Shown: in pieces, positions 47,918 to 56,534 of the stretch | Numbering within the stretch: position 1 is the stretch's first letter | Layout of the letters: every line of letters begins with the position of its first letter | Assembly: GCF_002000125.1 (NCBI RefSeq) | Contig: NZ_MLHH01000011.1 | Location: forward strand, 47,334 to 111,333 | Length of the DNA stretch: 64,000 bases | Direction of reading: 5' to 3' | DNA from: Rodentibacter heidelbergensis | GTDB taxonomy: Bacteria; Pseudomonadota; Gammaproteobacteria; Enterobacterales; Pasteurellaceae | Made by a program: the position numbers and the translations under genes | Notes under the pieces: model-generated | What the model was told of the DNA's origin: nothing | What the model saw: the letters and a program-made list of their open reading frames with translations, nothing else | Database searches by the model: none

Positions 47918-47967
47918 GTTCATTATTAGCGTCATAATCGAAGAAATATCAGTGCAAGGAAAGTATA

Positions 47968-48714
47968 ATGAACGAAAATTATCGCCATCGGCGACTTTTA
48001 CAGTTGTTGGCTGAAAAGGAAGCGCTTTCTACCTCAGAAATTATTGAAGAACTCGGCATTTCACCCGCTACGGCAAGACGGGATATTAATAAATTAGCCC
48101 AACAAGGGCGATTAAAAAAAGTACGCAATGGAGCGGAGGCAATTGCCTCGTTTTCTTCGGATTATCAAGCTCGTTCGGTTATTCATAATATTGATGAAAA
48201 ACAGCGTATCGCGCAAGCGGCAAGTCAATTATGCCAAGATGGGGATTCAATCATTTTAACTTGTGGCTCAACAATGCAAATGTTGGGCGATTATTTGTGT
48301 GGAAGAAAATTACAGATCATTACTAACTTTATCCCACTTGCCCATAAACTTATCGAAAACAATCACGAAGATATTGTGATTATGGGGGGGCAGTATAATC
48401 GTAACAAAGCGATTACCCTTTCCCTCAATCAAAATGAAAGTCCTTATGCCGCTAATATCATGTTTACCAGCGGTAAAGGCTTTACGACCGAAGGGTTGTA
48501 TAAAACCGATATGATTATTGCTAATTCCGAGCAAAGATTGTCTGCCAAGGCGGGGAAATATGTGGTTTTGCTGGATAGCACAAAATTAGGACAACAAGTC
48601 GGTATGCTATTTACTCAATTGAAAGATATTGATTTATTAATTACCGGCAAAAATGCAGAACCGGCGTTTATCCAAGCGCTAAAAGAAAAAGGTTTATCGG
48701 TAATGCTTGTTTAG
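47968..48714 (+). CDS. ulaR: DeoR-family transcriptional regulator, UlaR-like
   Basis: Likely represses the ula genes and is released by ascorbate 6-phosphate, as in E. coli. 248 residues. The N-terminal winged helix-turn-helix is RRLLQLLAEKEALSTSEIIE, then LGISPATARRDINKLAQQGR. The sugar-phosphate sensing domain contains SIILTCGSTMQMLGDYL and the conserved YVVLLDSTKLGQQ. The gene has its own terminator upstream (after ulaG) and a weak ribosome binding site (CAAGGAAAGTATA). Its place between ulaG and ulaE, inside the regulon, supports the assignment. Confidence 0.88.
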   Translation: MNENYRHRRLLQLLAEKEALSTSEIIEELGISPATARRDINKLAQQGRLKKVRNGAEAIASFSSDYQARSVIHNIDEKQRIAQAASQLCQDGDSIILTCGSTMQMLGDYLCGRKLQIITNFIPLAHKLIENNHEDIVIMGGQYNRNKAITLSLNQNESPYAANIMFTSGKGFTTEGLYKTDMIIANSEQRLSAKAGKYVVLLDSTKLGQQVGMLFTQLKDIDLLITGKNAEPAFIQALKEKGLSVMLV

Positions 48715-48807
48715 TGAGTTAAAAAAGCGATTAAAATAAACTATCCAACCTGTTCGTTTTTTAAAATCGAACATCGTATCTATCCCAATTACTGAAAGGA
48801 GTATTCA

Positions 48808-49668
48808 GTGAGAAAACACAAACTCGGCATCTATGAAAAAGCGCTGCCTAAAAATATCAGCTGGCAAGATCGTTTGTCTATTGCGAAAGCCTGTGGCTTT
48901 GATTTTGTTGAAATGTCTATTGATGAAACAGATGAGCGTTTGGCTCGTTTGGACTGGAGCAAAAAAGAGCGGTTAAAATTAGTAAAAGCCATTGTTAATA
49001 CCGGGGTGACGATTCCCTCTATGTGCTTATCTGGGCATCGTCGTTTTCCTTTTGGTAGCCATGATGAAGCCACCCGCCAAAAAGCCTATGAAATTATGGA
49101 AAAAGCGATTCAATTTGCGGTTGATACCGGCATTCGCACTATCCAATTGGCGGGTTATGATGTTTATTATGAAGAACAAGATGAAGGGACAATTCAACGT
49201 TTTCAGCAAGGCTTAGAATGGGCTGTAGAACTTGCCGCCAGTAACCAAGTGACCCTTTCAGTCGAGATTATGGATACCCAATTTATGAGTTCCATTTCCC
49301 GTTGGAAAAAATGGGACGATCTGATTAAATCCCCTTGGTTTACCGTCTATCCCGATTTAGGCAACCTTTCTGCATGGAATGATAATGTTGCCGAAGAGCT
49401 TAAACTGGGTATAGATAAAATTTCCGCCATTCATTTAAAAGATACTTATAAGGTTACCGAAACCTGTGCCGGTCAGTTCCGTGATGTACCATTTGGCGAG
49501 GGCTGTGTTGATTTTGTGGCTTGTTTTAAAACCCTTGCGGCATTGAATTATCGTGGTGCATTTTTAATTGAAATGTGGACGGAAAAAGCCGATGAACCTA
49601 TTGCAGAAATTATCAATGCTCGCCGTTGGATCGAACAAAAAATGAAAGAAGGAGGTTTCCAATGTTAA
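48808..49668 (+). CDS. ulaE: L-ribulose/L-xylulose-5-phosphate 3-epimerase
   Basis: Turns L-xylulose 5-phosphate into L-ribulose 5-phosphate. 286 residues, TIM-barrel sugar epimerase. The start is GTG at 48808 with GAAAGGAG eight bases upstream. Metal ligands lie in [12 protein letters not shown] (Glu), [11 protein letters not shown] (Asp), AIHLKDTYK (His) and FLIEMWTE (Glu). ulaF overlaps the end by seven bases, so the two are translationally linked. Confidence 0.93.
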   Translation: MRKHKLGIYEKALPKNISWQDRLSIAKACGFDFVEMSIDETDERLARLDWSKKERLKLVKAIVNTGVTIPSMCLSGHRRFPFGSHDEATRQKAYEIMEKAIQFAVDTGIRTIQLAGYDVYYEEQDEGTIQRFQQGLEWAVELAASNQVTLSVEIMDTQFMSSISRWKKWDDLIKSPWFTVYPDLGNLSAWNDNVAEELKLGIDKISAIHLKDTYKVTETCAGQFRDVPFGEGCVDFVACFKTLAALNYRGAFLIEMWTEKADEPIAEIINARRWIEQKMKEGGFQC

Positions 49669-50354
49669 GAGAATTAAGAGAGAGAGTATTAAAAGCAAAC
49701 CTTGAGCTACCTAAATATCAATTAGTCACCTTCACTTGGGGAAATGTGAGTGAAATTGATCGTGAAAGTGGTTTGGTGGCGATCAAACCTTCCGGTGTTG
49801 AATATGATTTGATGACGGTTGATGATATTGTCATTGTGGATCTGAATGGCAATCGTGTTTGGGGAGAGAAAAAACCGTCTTCCGATACCCCGACCCATTT
49901 AGAGCTTTATCGTCAATTTAAAGAGATTGGCGGTGTGGTTCATACTCACTCCCGCCATGCGACAGCTTGGGCGCAAGCCGGTGAAGATATTCTCGCTTTA
50001 GGGACAACGCAAGGTGATTATTTCTATGGCTCAGTGCCTTGCACCCGGAAAATGACACCGGAAGAAATTGCCGGTGAATATGAATTGGAAACCGGTAAAG
50101 TGATTGTTGAAACTTTCCGTAAACGCAATATTGAACCGAAATCCGTGCCCGGGGTATTAGTTCATTCTCATGGCCCTTTCACTTGGGGAAAAGATGGCTT
50201 TGATGCCGTGCATAATTCTGTGGTGCTGGAAGAAGTGGCGTATATGAACTTTGTAACCCATCAAATTCGCCCGAATATCGGCTCAATGCAACAAGAATTG
50301 TTGGATAAACATTATCTTCGTAAACATGGCAAAAATGCCTATTACGGACAATAA
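49662..50354 (+). CDS. ulaF: L-ribulose-5-phosphate 4-epimerase
   Basis: Last ula step, giving D-xylulose 5-phosphate for the pentose phosphate pathway. 230 residues from ATG 49662, with GAAGGAGGTTTCCA upstream inside ulaE. Class II aldolase fold: [10 protein letters not shown] and IKPSGVEYD near the N-terminus, the zinc ligands [14 protein letters not shown], a catalytic Asp/Tyr region, and [10 protein letters not shown] as the third His. Araban-type AraD is a close relative; the operon decides for UlaF. Confidence 0.95.
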   Translation: MLRELRERVLKANLELPKYQLVTFTWGNVSEIDRESGLVAIKPSGVEYDLMTVDDIVIVDLNGNRVWGEKKPSSDTPTHLELYRQFKEIGGVVHTHSRHATAWAQAGEDILALGTTQGDYFYGSVPCTRKMTPEEIAGEYELETGKVIVETFRKRNIEPKSVPGVLVHSHGPFTWGKDGFDAVHNSVVLEEVAYMNFVTHQIRPNIGSMQQELLDKHYLRKHGKNAYYGQ

Positions 50355-50369
50355 TGAATATAATATTGG

Positions 50370-50391
50370 GGCGGTTGTTAACCGCCTTTTT
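50370..50391 (+). terminator. terminator after ulaF
   Basis: GGCGGTT (50370-50376) and AACCGCC (50380-50386), loop GTT, followed by T5. Confidence 0.75.
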
Positions 50392-50412
50392 CATTCATAA
50401 TGAGAGGATACT

Positions 50413-51231
50413 ATGAATTATAAAGTGGTCGCATTTGATCTTGATGGAACGTTATTAAATGCCGAAGGGCAGATTTTGCCGGAAAATAAATTGGCCATTC
50501 AATCTGCCATCAATCAGGGGATTAAGGTGTTGTTGGTGACAGGTAGACATCATACTGCCGTTAAACCTTATTATCGTGAATTAGGTTTAGATACACCGAT
50601 TATCTGTTGTAACGGTACTTATGTTTATGATGTGCTGACCGATACCACACCTTTTGCTAATCCGCTTTCCAAACAGCAGGCTCAATTCATTTATGAGGTG
50701 GCAGAAAAGCATCATTGCCATTTGCTGATGTATTCCCGAGATTCAATGAACTATGCGAAGCTTAATCCCCATATGGAAAAATTTCTTCAATGGGTGGAAA
50801 CTTGCCCGGCAGAGGTTCGCCCTGATGTACGCAAAGTGGCGTGTATCCAAGAGGTGATTGATCATCATAATCCTATTTGGAAATGTGTTATTAGTGCAGA
50901 GAATAAAGCGATCATGAATGATGTAGTGAAAGAGCTGCCGGTTTCTCAGTTTAGTTGTGAGTGGTCGTGGGTGGATCGTGTTGATATTGCTAATGCCGGG
51001 AATACAAAAGGCGGAAGATTGTTGGCTTTATTGAAAAACTGGGGGATCGATCCGAAAGAGGTGATCGCATTTGGTGATAATCATAATGACATCAGTATGT
51101 TAACGGTAGTGGGATTAGGCGTTGCCATGGGCAATGCGGAAGAAGAAGTAAAATCACAGGCCAAATTAGTCACCACATCAAATAATGAGAGTGGTATTGC
51201 ACAAGTGTTAAAAGAGGCGCTATCAGGCTAA
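50413..51231 (+). CDS. HAD-superfamily Cof-type phosphatase (YidA-like)
   Basis: 272 residues. HAD motif I is VAFDLDGTLLN at the N-terminus, motif II LLVTGRHHTAV, motif III the lysine near NTKGGRLL, and motif IV AFGDNHNDISML. The C2 cap type is that of Cof/YidA sugar-phosphate phosphatases. The ribosome binding site is GAGAGGATACT. It is 58 bases after ulaF but across a terminator, so it may be only partly in the ula operon. It might clear a phosphorylated by-product of the pathway; the substrate is not known. Confidence 0.88.
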   Translation: MNYKVVAFDLDGTLLNAEGQILPENKLAIQSAINQGIKVLLVTGRHHTAVKPYYRELGLDTPIICCNGTYVYDVLTDTTPFANPLSKQQAQFIYEVAEKHHCHLLMYSRDSMNYAKLNPHMEKFLQWVETCPAEVRPDVRKVACIQEVIDHHNPIWKCVISAENKAIMNDVVKELPVSQFSCEWSWVDRVDIANAGNTKGGRLLALLKNWGIDPKEVIAFGDNHNDISMLTVVGLGVAMGNAEEEVKSQAKLVTTSNNESGIAQVLKEALSG

Positions 51232-51273
51232 TTGCCATTTTTATCTTTTTTATTCTTTCTTATTCCTCCATAA

Positions 51274-51301
51274 AAAGTGCGGCCAAAATTGGCCGCACTT
51301 T
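51274..51301. terminator. hairpin from two altered uptake signals
   Basis: AAAGTGCGGCCAA (51274-51286) pairs with TTGGCCGCACTTT (51289-51301). Both arms carry AAGTGCGGC instead of AAGTGCGGT, a matched change that keeps the stem. It lies between the convergent HAD gene and torZ remnant. Confidence 0.7.
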
Positions 51302-51326
51302 GATCTGCCCTCAAAAGGAAAGGAGA

Positions 51327-52748
51327 TTATACCGAATATTTAGGCTGTTTAAACACGGTGACTTCCGGTGCCACGCCTGTGAATTTCTCGACTTGTACAA
51401 GACAAGTATTCGGTGAGTTACCTTGGGCTAATTTAGACGTGCCTTCATCACGGGTCAGCACATTTGGGCTACCGTTTTTACACAGTGGTTTCTCACTTTC
51501 GCCGAGATCGGCAGGATCGTACCAAGCCCCCTCATGAAGCCCTAAGGTTCCTTGAATGATCCCTTCCGTGACAACCGCTCCCGCTAACACCTGACCTCGT
51601 GCATTATGGATACGCACAATATCACCATCTGCAATACCTCGGGCTTTGGCATCTTCTGGATGAATTAAGACCGGTTCACGATCATTCACCGCATATTTTT
51701 GACGCAATGACGTATGAGCCAATTGGCTGTGTAAACGATAGTAGGCATGAGGTGTGACTAAGGCAAGAGGGTGTTCTTCCGTACGATTACCGGCAAATTC
51801 TTCCGGCTCCATCCAGGTTGGGTGGCCTTTGCAATCATCATAATTCATCTTCGCCACCACATCGGAGTAAATCTCAATTTTGCCTGATGGTGTGCCAAGC
51901 GGGTTGAGTAACGGATCTTCACGGAATTCAGCATAGCGTACCCATTTTTTTGCCGCTTCATTGGCTTCAAATAGGAAAGGTTTGTTTTCTTCCCAGAAGC
52001 GTTCAAAGCGAGGCATCGCAACACGGTTTTGACGAGCGCTTGTGAAAGCGGTTTGATAAAAGCCCTCCAGCCATTCCATTTCTGTTTTGCCTTCGGTAAA
52101 TTCCTCCTCTTTACCGGCACGTTTAGCCAGTTCAGCAAAAATATCGAAATCGTTTTTCGCTTCAAATTGTGGTGGTACCACTTGTTTCATTGGGTACACC
52201 GCAAACATAGAATAATCCCCGCCCATGGTTAAGTCATTGCGTTCATAACTTGTGGTTGCCGGCAAAACAATATCGGCCATGCGGGCTGTTGGCGTCCAGT
52301 TCACTTCATTGACGATAACGGTTTCCGGTTTTTGGAACGCTTTAACTAATAAATTCGTATTTTGGTGTTGGGTGAAAGGATTTCCGCCCGCCCAATAGAC
52401 GACTTTAATGTCCGGATAGGTAATTTTTTCGCCATTGTAATCAATGGTTTTGCCCGGATTGAGTAAGGCATCAGCAATGCGTGCCACAGGGAAAGAAAAT
52501 TTTGCCGAGTCATCTAACCAAGTTTTTTCACCGCTTCCGCCTGATGGAGTGGCACTGATTGAACCAATTCTTCCCCCCGTAGCGGTTGGCACACCACCGT
52601 TTGCATAATGATAGCTAAAACCAAAGCCCCCGCCCGGTAAACCGATTTGTCCCAGCATAGAAGCTAAGGTAACTAACATCCAATGGGATTGCTCCCCATG
52701 ACGTTGACGCTGTATTCCCCATCCGCCCATTAGATAGAGGTATAGCAT
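51327..52748 (-). pseudogene. torZ: TorZ/BisC-type molybdopterin reductase lacking its 5' half
   Basis: 473 residues match the C-terminal half of periplasmic S- and N-oxide reductases (TorZ-type, about 800 residues): GGWGIQRQRHGEQSHWMLVT, LASMLGQIGLPGGGFGFSYH, PATTSYERNDLTMG, then the molydopterin dinucleotide-binding domain (PLALVTPHAYYRLHSQLAHT). The Tat signal and the first molybdenum-cofactor half, including the residue that ligates molybdenum, are absent. Homology starts only a few residues after the first ATG (52748). Upstream the frame runs into AT-rich repeats and then a stop (52821-52823). It should be inactive. It looks like a deletion, or replacement of the 5' half, adjoining the ATPase gene. 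Confidence 0.85.
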
Positions 52749-52805
52749 TCCTCTGTTTTCTATTTGAGATAAATCTTTTTTAAGATTAAAATAGTGTTCA
52801 TTATT

Positions 52806-52864
52806 ATCAAATAGTTTTGTTTATTATTATTGAATAGTTTTATTCACTAATATCAAACAGTTTT
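52806..52864 (+). repeat. three 13-base repeats with 23-bp period
   Basis: ATCAAATAGTTTT (52806-52818), ATTGAATAGTTTT (52829-52841) and ATCAAACAGTTTT (52852-52864) are exactly 23 bp apart. A looser fourth copy may lie near 52785. They sit between the torZ breakpoint and the ATPase ribosome binding site. They could be operator sites, or tandem duplication left by the rearrangement. Confidence 0.75.
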
Positions 52865-52877
52865 GCGTGGAGATAAA

Positions 52878-54089
52878 ATGTTATTAAAAGCAGAAATAAA
52901 GCAAACCATTGATACTCAGCAGAGTAGGTTATTAAGACAAAAAACATATTCACGTCAAATTCTCAATCATATTAAGCTGTTACCTAATTTTGCTTTGGTC
53001 GTATCAGGTATCCGCCGTAGTGGGAAAAGTACTTTATTGTCTCAACTTATTGAAAAACAGGATAAAAATCACTATCTTTTTCTCAATTTTGATACACCTC
53101 AATTATTTAATTTTGAATTTAGCGATTTTGCTTTATTAGATGAAATTATTGCTGAATGCCCCGAAATCCAGACATTATATTTTGATGAAATCCAGATTAT
53201 AGAGGGGTGGGAGCTCTATGTACGAGGAAAACTTGATCAAGGCTATCAAGTTGTTGTAACCGGCTCAAATGCCTCGTTATTAAGCCGTGAGCTCGGCACA
53301 AAACTTACTGGTCGACATATTAGTCGTGAACTTTTCCCTTTTTCTTTTTTAGAGTTTTGTGAGTTTCTTGGAAAAGAAAAGAATGCTGATACAGTGGCAG
53401 ATTATCTTCATTTGGGTGGTTTCCCGCAATATTTGCAATTGAATGAAGATGAAATTTTAAATGCGCTCATTAATGATATTATCTATCGAGATATTATTGT
53501 GCGTTTTGGTATTCGTGATGAGCGGTCAATGAAAGGTTTGTTGCTTTTTTTAGCGGGTAATGTAGGGAATTTGATTACTGCAGGTAAACTCAAACAAATC
53601 CTTAATGTTAAAAGCACGGCTACTGTGCAAGAATATCTTTCTCATTTGGAACAAGCCTATGTGATTAGCTTACTACCTAAGTTTTCCTATTCCTACAAAA
53701 TACAACTTGTTAATCCAAGAAAAGTTTACTTTATAGATAATGGATTACAGAGAGTGATAAGCCCATCTTTTAGTCAAGATCGGAGAAGAAAGTTAGAAAA
53801 TGCGGTATTTTGGGCATTAAGAAGAGAGTTTTCAGAATTGTATTATTACAATGAGAACAATAAAGAATGTGATTTTGTTGTATGTAAAAATAATTCTCCA
53901 TTACAACTTATCCAAGTCTGTTGGCAACTGACTGCGGAAAATCTCCCTCGTGAACGTGACGGATTAATTGATGCAATGAACTTTTTTCATTTTGAACAAG
54001 GAACGATAGTCACTTTTGATCAAGAAGATAAGATGATAGTAGAGGGAAAAAATATTAATATCGTGCCGTTTTGGAAGCTATTTGGTTGA
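52878..54089 (+). CDS. AAA-type ATPase with DUF4143-like C-terminal domain
   Basis: 403 residues from ATG 52878 (GGAGATAAA upstream). Walker A is GIRRSGKST (44-52, with Lys50). Walker B is LYFDEIQ with D103 and E104. VTGSNASLLSRELGTKLTGR is the sensor region typical of the AAA_14 family. The second half (from about residue 200) has the DUF4143-like pattern, including EYLSHLEQAYVISLLPKFS, and a PD-(D/E)xK-like ECDFVVCK near the end. Members are scattered, often laterally transferred, and of unknown role. The gene is AT-rich, has no uptake signal, and sits where the torZ 5' half should be. Confidence 0.85.
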   Translation: MLLKAEIKQTIDTQQSRLLRQKTYSRQILNHIKLLPNFALVVSGIRRSGKSTLLSQLIEKQDKNHYLFLNFDTPQLFNFEFSDFALLDEIIAECPEIQTLYFDEIQIIEGWELYVRGKLDQGYQVVVTGSNASLLSRELGTKLTGRHISRELFPFSFLEFCEFLGKEKNADTVADYLHLGGFPQYLQLNEDEILNALINDIIYRDIIVRFGIRDERSMKGLLLFLAGNVGNLITAGKLKQILNVKSTATVQEYLSHLEQAYVISLLPKFSYSYKIQLVNPRKVYFIDNGLQRVISPSFSQDRRRKLENAVFWALRREFSELYYYNENNKECDFVVCKNNSPLQLIQVCWQLTAENLPRERDGLIDAMNFFHFEQGTIVTFDQEDKMIVEGKNINIVPFWKLFG

Positions 54090-54232
54090 ACGGTGAAATC
54101 GTGTATAGATAGGATATACAGCCCTTAAACGCTTAATCTTGCAAATTAGTTAAGTGGAGAATTATCTCTCAAAGTTGGAATAAGAAAAATAGCCTATTTT
54201 TTGCCGTAGGTTTAAGGGAATAATCTACCAAT

Positions 54233-54261
54233 TTGAAATAATTATCAATTTTTGATAGAAT
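54233..54261 (+). promoter_or_regulatory. putative betT promoter
   Basis: TTGAAA (54233-54238), 17 bases and TAGAAT (54256-54261). Transcription would start near 54268, giving a leader of about 160 bases before betT. Confidence 0.5.
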
Positions 54262-54289
54262 TATTCTGTTTTTTAGAAACAATCTCTCA

Positions 54290-54388
54290 ATGTCTACTGA
54301 GTGTTTCTGTCAAAATCGCACTTCTATGTGCTGTCATCGTAGTGGTTCCACTACACACTTTTTTGCCTCATGGCAATGTTTTAAATAA
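54290..54388 (+). CDS. possible 32-residue leader peptide of betT
   Basis: An open frame of 32 codons in the betT leader, ATG 54290 to TAA 54386-54388. It starts MSTECFCQNRTSMCCHRSG and ends SWQCFK. Five cysteines, and clusters of Ser, Thr and His, stand out. No ribosome binding site is visible upstream. It fully overlaps a terminator-like hairpin (54339-54364). It could be a regulatory leader peptide or a chance frame; I put it in because both its place and composition are odd. Confidence 0.25.
   Translation: MSTECFCQNRTSMCCHRSGSTTHFFASWQCFK
54339..54364 (+). terminator. terminator-like hairpin in the betT leader
   Basis: GTAGTGG (54339-54345) and CCACTAC (54348-54354), followed four bases on by T6 (54359-54364). 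A smaller hairpin GCAC/GTGC (54318-54331) lies before it and TTGCC/GGCAA (54363-54376) after. It may terminate the ATPase transcript or serve as an attenuator for betT. The 341-base gap 54090-54430 contains no other clear feature. Confidence 0.5.
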
Positions 54389-54430
54389 ATCGAATTTTTA
54401 ATTTATCGACTTCATTTTAAGGGGAAAGGT

Positions 54431-56458
54431 TTGTCTTTATCTCAATTTATGGAAAAGCGAACGTCATTTAATCCTTTTGTGATTGGATTGACACTCTTTT
54501 TTATTTTGTTGCTGGTGACAATGATTTTAATCGCACCGGAGCAAACTCAATCATTATTAAACCAAGCAAAAGTAGGGATTTTTGCCAATTTTAGTTGGTT
54601 TTACATCTTAGCATTTTCGATCTTCTTGGGCTTTTTGTTGACTTTATCTGTGAGTAGTTTAGGAAATATTAAACTGGGAAGCGATGAAGAAGAGCCTGAA
54701 TTTAGTTTTCTCTCATGGCTTGCTATGTTATTTGCCGCCGGTATGGGGGTGGGGTTAATGTTCTTTGGGGTAGCTGAACCCTTAACCCATTATCTTTCCG
54801 AAATCACCAGCGGTGCGCCAGAGCACCGCCAACAAGAGGCATTATTACATACGTTATTTCACTGGGGAATTCATGCTTGGGCAGTATATGGCACCATTGC
54901 CTTGGCTTTAGCTTATTTTGGCTTTCGCTATAAGCTCCCTTTAGCCCTACGCTCTTGTTTTTACCCGCTATTGAAAGATCGCATCAATGGAAAAATGGGT
55001 GATCTCATCGATATTATGGCATTACTTGCCACTTTATTTGGGATCATCACGACCTTAGGTTTTGGTGCGGCTCAGTTAGGTGCAGGTTTGCACCAAATGG
55101 GCTGGGTGAGTGAAAATAGTTTTGGTTTACAAGTGATCGTCATTGCTGTGGTGATGAGCTTAGCGGTCTTCTCAGCTATTTCAGGTGTGGGTAAAGGGGT
55201 AAAAATACTCAGTGAATTAAATTTAACGTTAGCATTTTTATTACTTGTTTTTGTTTTACTCACCGGCCCGACCCTCTATTTGCTTTCCGCATTTAGCGAC
55301 AATATCGGGAATTATCTCAGCAATTTAGTGCAACTGAGTTTCAAAACCTACGTTTATGAGCAAGAACATACGGCGTGGTTTAGTGGTTGGACGGTGCTTT
55401 ATTGGGCATGGTGGTGTTCATGGGCGCCCTTTGTTGGATTGTTTATTGCCCGCATTTCTAAAGGTCGTACTATTCGTGAATTTATTTTTGGTGTATTGGT
55501 TATTCCGAGTGTATTTGGCATCCTTTGGTTCACCGTATTTGGTAACACGGCGATTTGGTTAAATGAAGGGGAAGCGGCCGGCGTGCTAGGACAAATGATT
55601 TCATCGCCGGAAACCTTATTATTTAAATTTCTGGATTATTTACCCCTACCTACTGTGAGTGGGTTGGTGAGTTTGATTGTGATCTCATTATTTTTTATCA
55701 CCTCGGCCGATTCGGGAATTTATGTTTTAAATAATATCGCCTCTCGTGATAAAAGTCTTACCTCACCGAACTGGCAGACGGTGATGTGGGGGCTATTAAT
55801 GTCGATAGTCGCAATAGTATTAATGCAATCGGGCGGTTTAGCCAATTTGCAGACAATGACGTTAATGGTCGCCTTACCCTTTGCGGTGCTGATGTTAATC
55901 ATGTGTTTTAGCCTATGGAAAGGGTTAAATGCCGATAAAAAATATTTTGCGACGAAAGTCAATCCAACCAGTATTTTCTGGACAGGCGAAAAATGGAAAG
56001 AACGCTTAGGGCAGATGATGAATCAAACCCAAGAAAAAGATATTTTACGTTTCTTAAAACACACTGCATTGCCGGCAATGCGTGAATTACGTCAAGAACT
56101 TATCGGCAAATATAATCTGAGTGTGGAAATCCATGCTTTGCTTGAGCAAGAAGAGCCGGCGGTGGAGTTGGTGATACAAAAAGAGTCCCTGCGTGATTTT
56201 ATGTATGGCATTAAATCGGTGGGGCGTGAAGTGTCTGAACAACTCATCAATGATGAAAATCTGCCACATATTCAGCACCACACCACTTACGAACCCTATA
56301 CTTATTTCTTTGACGGCCGAGTAGGTTACGATGTGCAATATATGGATCAAGCGGAATTGATTGCCGATATATTAAAACAATATGAACGTTACTTAAGCCT
56401 ACTTGATGACATTGGACAGGAATTAATGGCACACGAGCAAACGGAATTGGCAGAGTAG
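54431..56458 (+). CDS. betT: BCCT-family choline/betaine transporter, BetT-like
   Basis: Inner-membrane uptake of choline or a related betaine for osmoprotection. 675 residues with twelve helices, and a long cytoplasmic C-terminal domain (about 510-675) as in E. coli BetT (677). The BCCT signature WAWWCSWAPFVGLFIARISK is intact, as is the GMGVGLMFFGVAEP loop. The start is an unusual TTG at 54431, with AAGGGG six bases upstream. The next ATG (54449) is poorly spaced. No betA or betB gene is nearby. Confidence 0.9.
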   Translation: MSLSQFMEKRTSFNPFVIGLTLFFILLLVTMILIAPEQTQSLLNQAKVGIFANFSWFYILAFSIFLGFLLTLSVSSLGNIKLGSDEEEPEFSFLSWLAMLFAAGMGVGLMFFGVAEPLTHYLSEITSGAPEHRQQEALLHTLFHWGIHAWAVYGTIALALAYFGFRYKLPLALRSCFYPLLKDRINGKMGDLIDIMALLATLFGIITTLGFGAAQLGAGLHQMGWVSENSFGLQVIVIAVVMSLAVFSAISGVGKGVKILSELNLTLAFLLLVFVLLTGPTLYLLSAFSDNIGNYLSNLVQLSFKTYVYEQEHTAWFSGWTVLYWAWWCSWAPFVGLFIARISKGRTIREFIFGVLVIPSVFGILWFTVFGNTAIWLNEGEAAGVLGQMISSPETLLFKFLDYLPLPTVSGLVSLIVISLFFITSADSGIYVLNNIASRDKSLTSPNWQTVMWGLLMSIVAIVLMQSGGLANLQTMTLMVALPFAVLMLIMCFSLWKGLNADKKYFATKVNPTSIFWTGEKWKERLGQMMNQTQEKDILRFLKHTALPAMRELRQELIGKYNLSVEIHALLEQEEPAVELVIQKESLRDFMYGIKSVGREVSEQLINDENLPHIQHHTTYEPYTYFFDGRVGYDVQYMDQAELIADILKQYERYLSLLDDIGQELMAHEQTELAE

Positions 56459-56472
56459 TTTTTCACATAAAT

Positions 56473-56514
56473 AAAAGTGCGGTTAAAAACATGAGAGATT
56501 TTAACCGCACTTTT
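56473..56514. terminator. paired uptake signals between betT and potD
   Basis: AAAAGTGCGGTTAAAA and TTTTAACCGCACTTTT (cores 56475-56483 and 56504-56512) make a 16-bp stem, working for both convergent genes. Confidence 0.85.
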
Positions 56515-56534
56515 AGTATTGGAATTAAGTCAGA

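Noticed and set aside
48721..48807. Inverted AT-rich sequence before ulaE as an UlaR operator
   Set aside because: No motif shared convincingly with the ulaA-ulaG region.
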